Origin: Cymbomonas tetramitiformis
Lineage: Eukaryota; Chlorophyta; Pyramimonadophyceae; Pyramimonadales; Pyramimonadaceae
DNA: 33,842 nucleotides
Direction: 5' to 3'
NCBI GenBank assembly: GCA_001247695.2
Contig: LGRX02014151.1
Coordinates: forward strand, 1-33,842
A model generated the notes under the pieces. That model made no database searches. It was not told the origin of the DNA and saw only the letters and a program-made list of their open reading frames with translations. This document shows, one piece after another, positions 32,911 through 33,842 of this stretch; the first letter of the stretch is position 1, and the number at the start of each line of letters is the position of its first letter. The translations under genes were made by a program, and so were the position numbers.

Positions 32911-33507
32911 TTATAATTGATTACCTCTATTTGCACGTTGTGCTCTTGTGGAAATAGGACTCATTTCCACACCCATATATTGAACATCACTCGTATCATT
33001 GTCATCATCATTATTATCGTCAGCCGAAGGTGTTCTATCCTTTTGACCTGAATTAAATAATGCTTGTTTTAAAAAAGGATTTATTGTCATTCTTTTTGAT
33101 GGCCCAGATTCTTCTTGATTTATTGGAGTTCCTTTTTCCAAACTTTGTAAAAAGTCTTCTTCTTCTTGAAATTCAGATTCAGGAGTTCTTATTGGAGTTT
33201 CTACATCTGATTCACTTAAATCTGCAAACCTTTGTAAATTGTCCGCTCTTGTATATTTTCCCGGAACAAAAACATTGACATCACTTCTTTTTAAATTTTG
33301 AATCAAATCAACTGAATTTATCAAAGGACTTTGGGAGATAGAAGTATAGAATTCAACACTATTTTGAGAAGGAGCGGTCATAGCATAATTGTTAGAAGCT
33401 AATTTAGAGTATCCATGAAATATTGATTTATTAGATGCAGCATTTCTAAAGCCTAATTCGTTTAGACAATATTGTTTGACAATATCATCAGTCAATATCT
33501 TTCTCAT
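32911..33507 (-). CDS. Hypothetical virus-like protein with acidic middle
   Basis: 198 aa. It starts MRKILTDDIVKQYCLNELGF and continues with SPLINSVDLIQNLKRSDVNV. An acidic section (ESEFQEEEDFLQSLE) and an Asp/Asn run (DDNNDDDNDTSD, about residues 163-174) follow. An AT-only tract (ATATATGTAATATTATAAAA on the minus strand) precedes the ATG, as in the late genes of the main element. No domain recognised. Confidence 0.5.
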   Translation of the reverse strand: MRKILTDDIVKQYCLNELGFRNAASNKSIFHGYSKLASNNYAMTAPSQNSVEFYTSISQSPLINSVDLIQNLKRSDVNVFVPGKYTRADNLQRFADLSESDVETPIRTPESEFQEEEDFLQSLEKGTPINQEESGPSKRMTINPFLKQALFNSGQKDRTPSADDNNDDDNDTSDVQYMGVEMSPISTRAQRANRGNQL

Positions 33508-33571
33508 ATACAGTATTTTATAATATTACATATATATTAATTGTTTCGTCTATTTTGTTGTCTATCCGCAG

Positions 33572-33763
33572 GATGAGGTGGTCTTAAAATTCTTCCATAC
33601 CGCCTTAATTGATGACGAGCTTTACATTGAATTTTATTTCCAAGCGGACGACCTGAGGGTGCAGGGTCTTTATCGATACGTCTGCCCGAATAACTCGGGC
33701 AATTCGGTCAGAATCGAGTCGGAAGTGTGCCCCAGCTTTCCCAAATGCTTTATGAACAGGTGA
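33572..33763 (+). CDS. Possible exon of a flank gene
   Basis: GC-balanced sequence resumes after 33541. A TTTTGTTGTCTATCCGCAG|G acceptor-like site ends at 33571 and is followed by an open frame (VVLKFFHTALIDDELYIEFY ...) to a TGA at 33761-33763. No ATG start and no recognised domain; it may be a partial exon, or chance. Confidence 0.3.
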   Translation, partial: DEVVLKFFHTALIDDELYIEFYFQADDLRVQGLYRYVCPNNSGNSVRIESEVCPSFPKCFMNR

Positions 33764-33842
33764 CGGTGTTCAAGAGCACGAATCGACTTGAATTTCCAAA
33801 CTCAGCCAGAAGGCATGTGAGCGTTATTATCATGGCCGCCTC

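Noticed and set aside
1..33842. tRNA or rRNA genes
   Set aside because: No cloverleaf or conserved rRNA segment was recognised by eye on either strand; a covariance-model search would settle it.

Overview
The window looks like nuclear DNA of a eukaryotic microalga or protist carrying an integrated polinton-like virus (PLV) or virophage-type element of about 20 kb. Evidence for the host type: GT-AG introns in the GC-richer left flank, a 5'-truncated LINE-like retroelement with target-site duplication, foldback-type DNA repeats, and a short CCCTAAA (plant/algal-type telomere) tract. Chlorarachniophytes such as Bigelowiella are known to carry such integrated elements, but nothing here fixes the host species.

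Layout. (1) 1-1888: two GC-rich ORFs with splice-like signals; products not recognised. (2) 1889-3253: AT-rich non-coding sequence containing about 155-bp tandem repeats. (3) 3254-22535: the viral element. It encodes a tyrosine recombinase (split by a frameshift), C5-cytosine methyltransferase, N6-adenine-type methyltransferase, SET-domain protein, FtsK/HerA-type packaging ATPase, minor and major capsid proteins, a 2OG-Fe(II) oxygenase with a beta-rich N-terminus (frameshifted near the end), a TVpol-type family-A-like DNA polymerase joined to an SF3 helicase (split by a frameshift), two fibre-like proteins, a class 3 lipase and several small proteins. (4) 22576-23890: duplicated repeat modules, telomere-like DNA and a TIR element with three tandem hairpins. 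(5) 23900-28140: repeat-rich flank with a large foldback element. (6) 28149-30620: 5'-truncated LINE-like retroelement flanked by TATAGATTCT. (7) 30631-31900: flank without a recognisable gene. (8) about 31900-33540: a second AT-rich virus-like fragment with three small genes. (9) 33541-33842: GC-richer sequence again.

How the viral genes fit together: recombinase for integration, polymerase-helicase for replication, ATPase for packaging, the two capsid proteins for the shell, and fibres and lipase as probable virion surface or entry proteins. Methyltransferases, SET protein and oxygenase are likely DNA or host-chromatin modifiers. Five genes (recombinase, F-box/SAP-like protein, oxygenase, polymerase, acidic protein) share an upstream AACTTWAAG motif that may be an early promoter. 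Structural genes instead start just downstream of AT-only TATATTATA-like tracts. Five copies of a ~130-bp intergenic module with terminal inverted repeats lie at gene boundaries and at the right end. At least four genes carry single-base frame disruptions, so the copy is either decaying or affected by sequencing indels.
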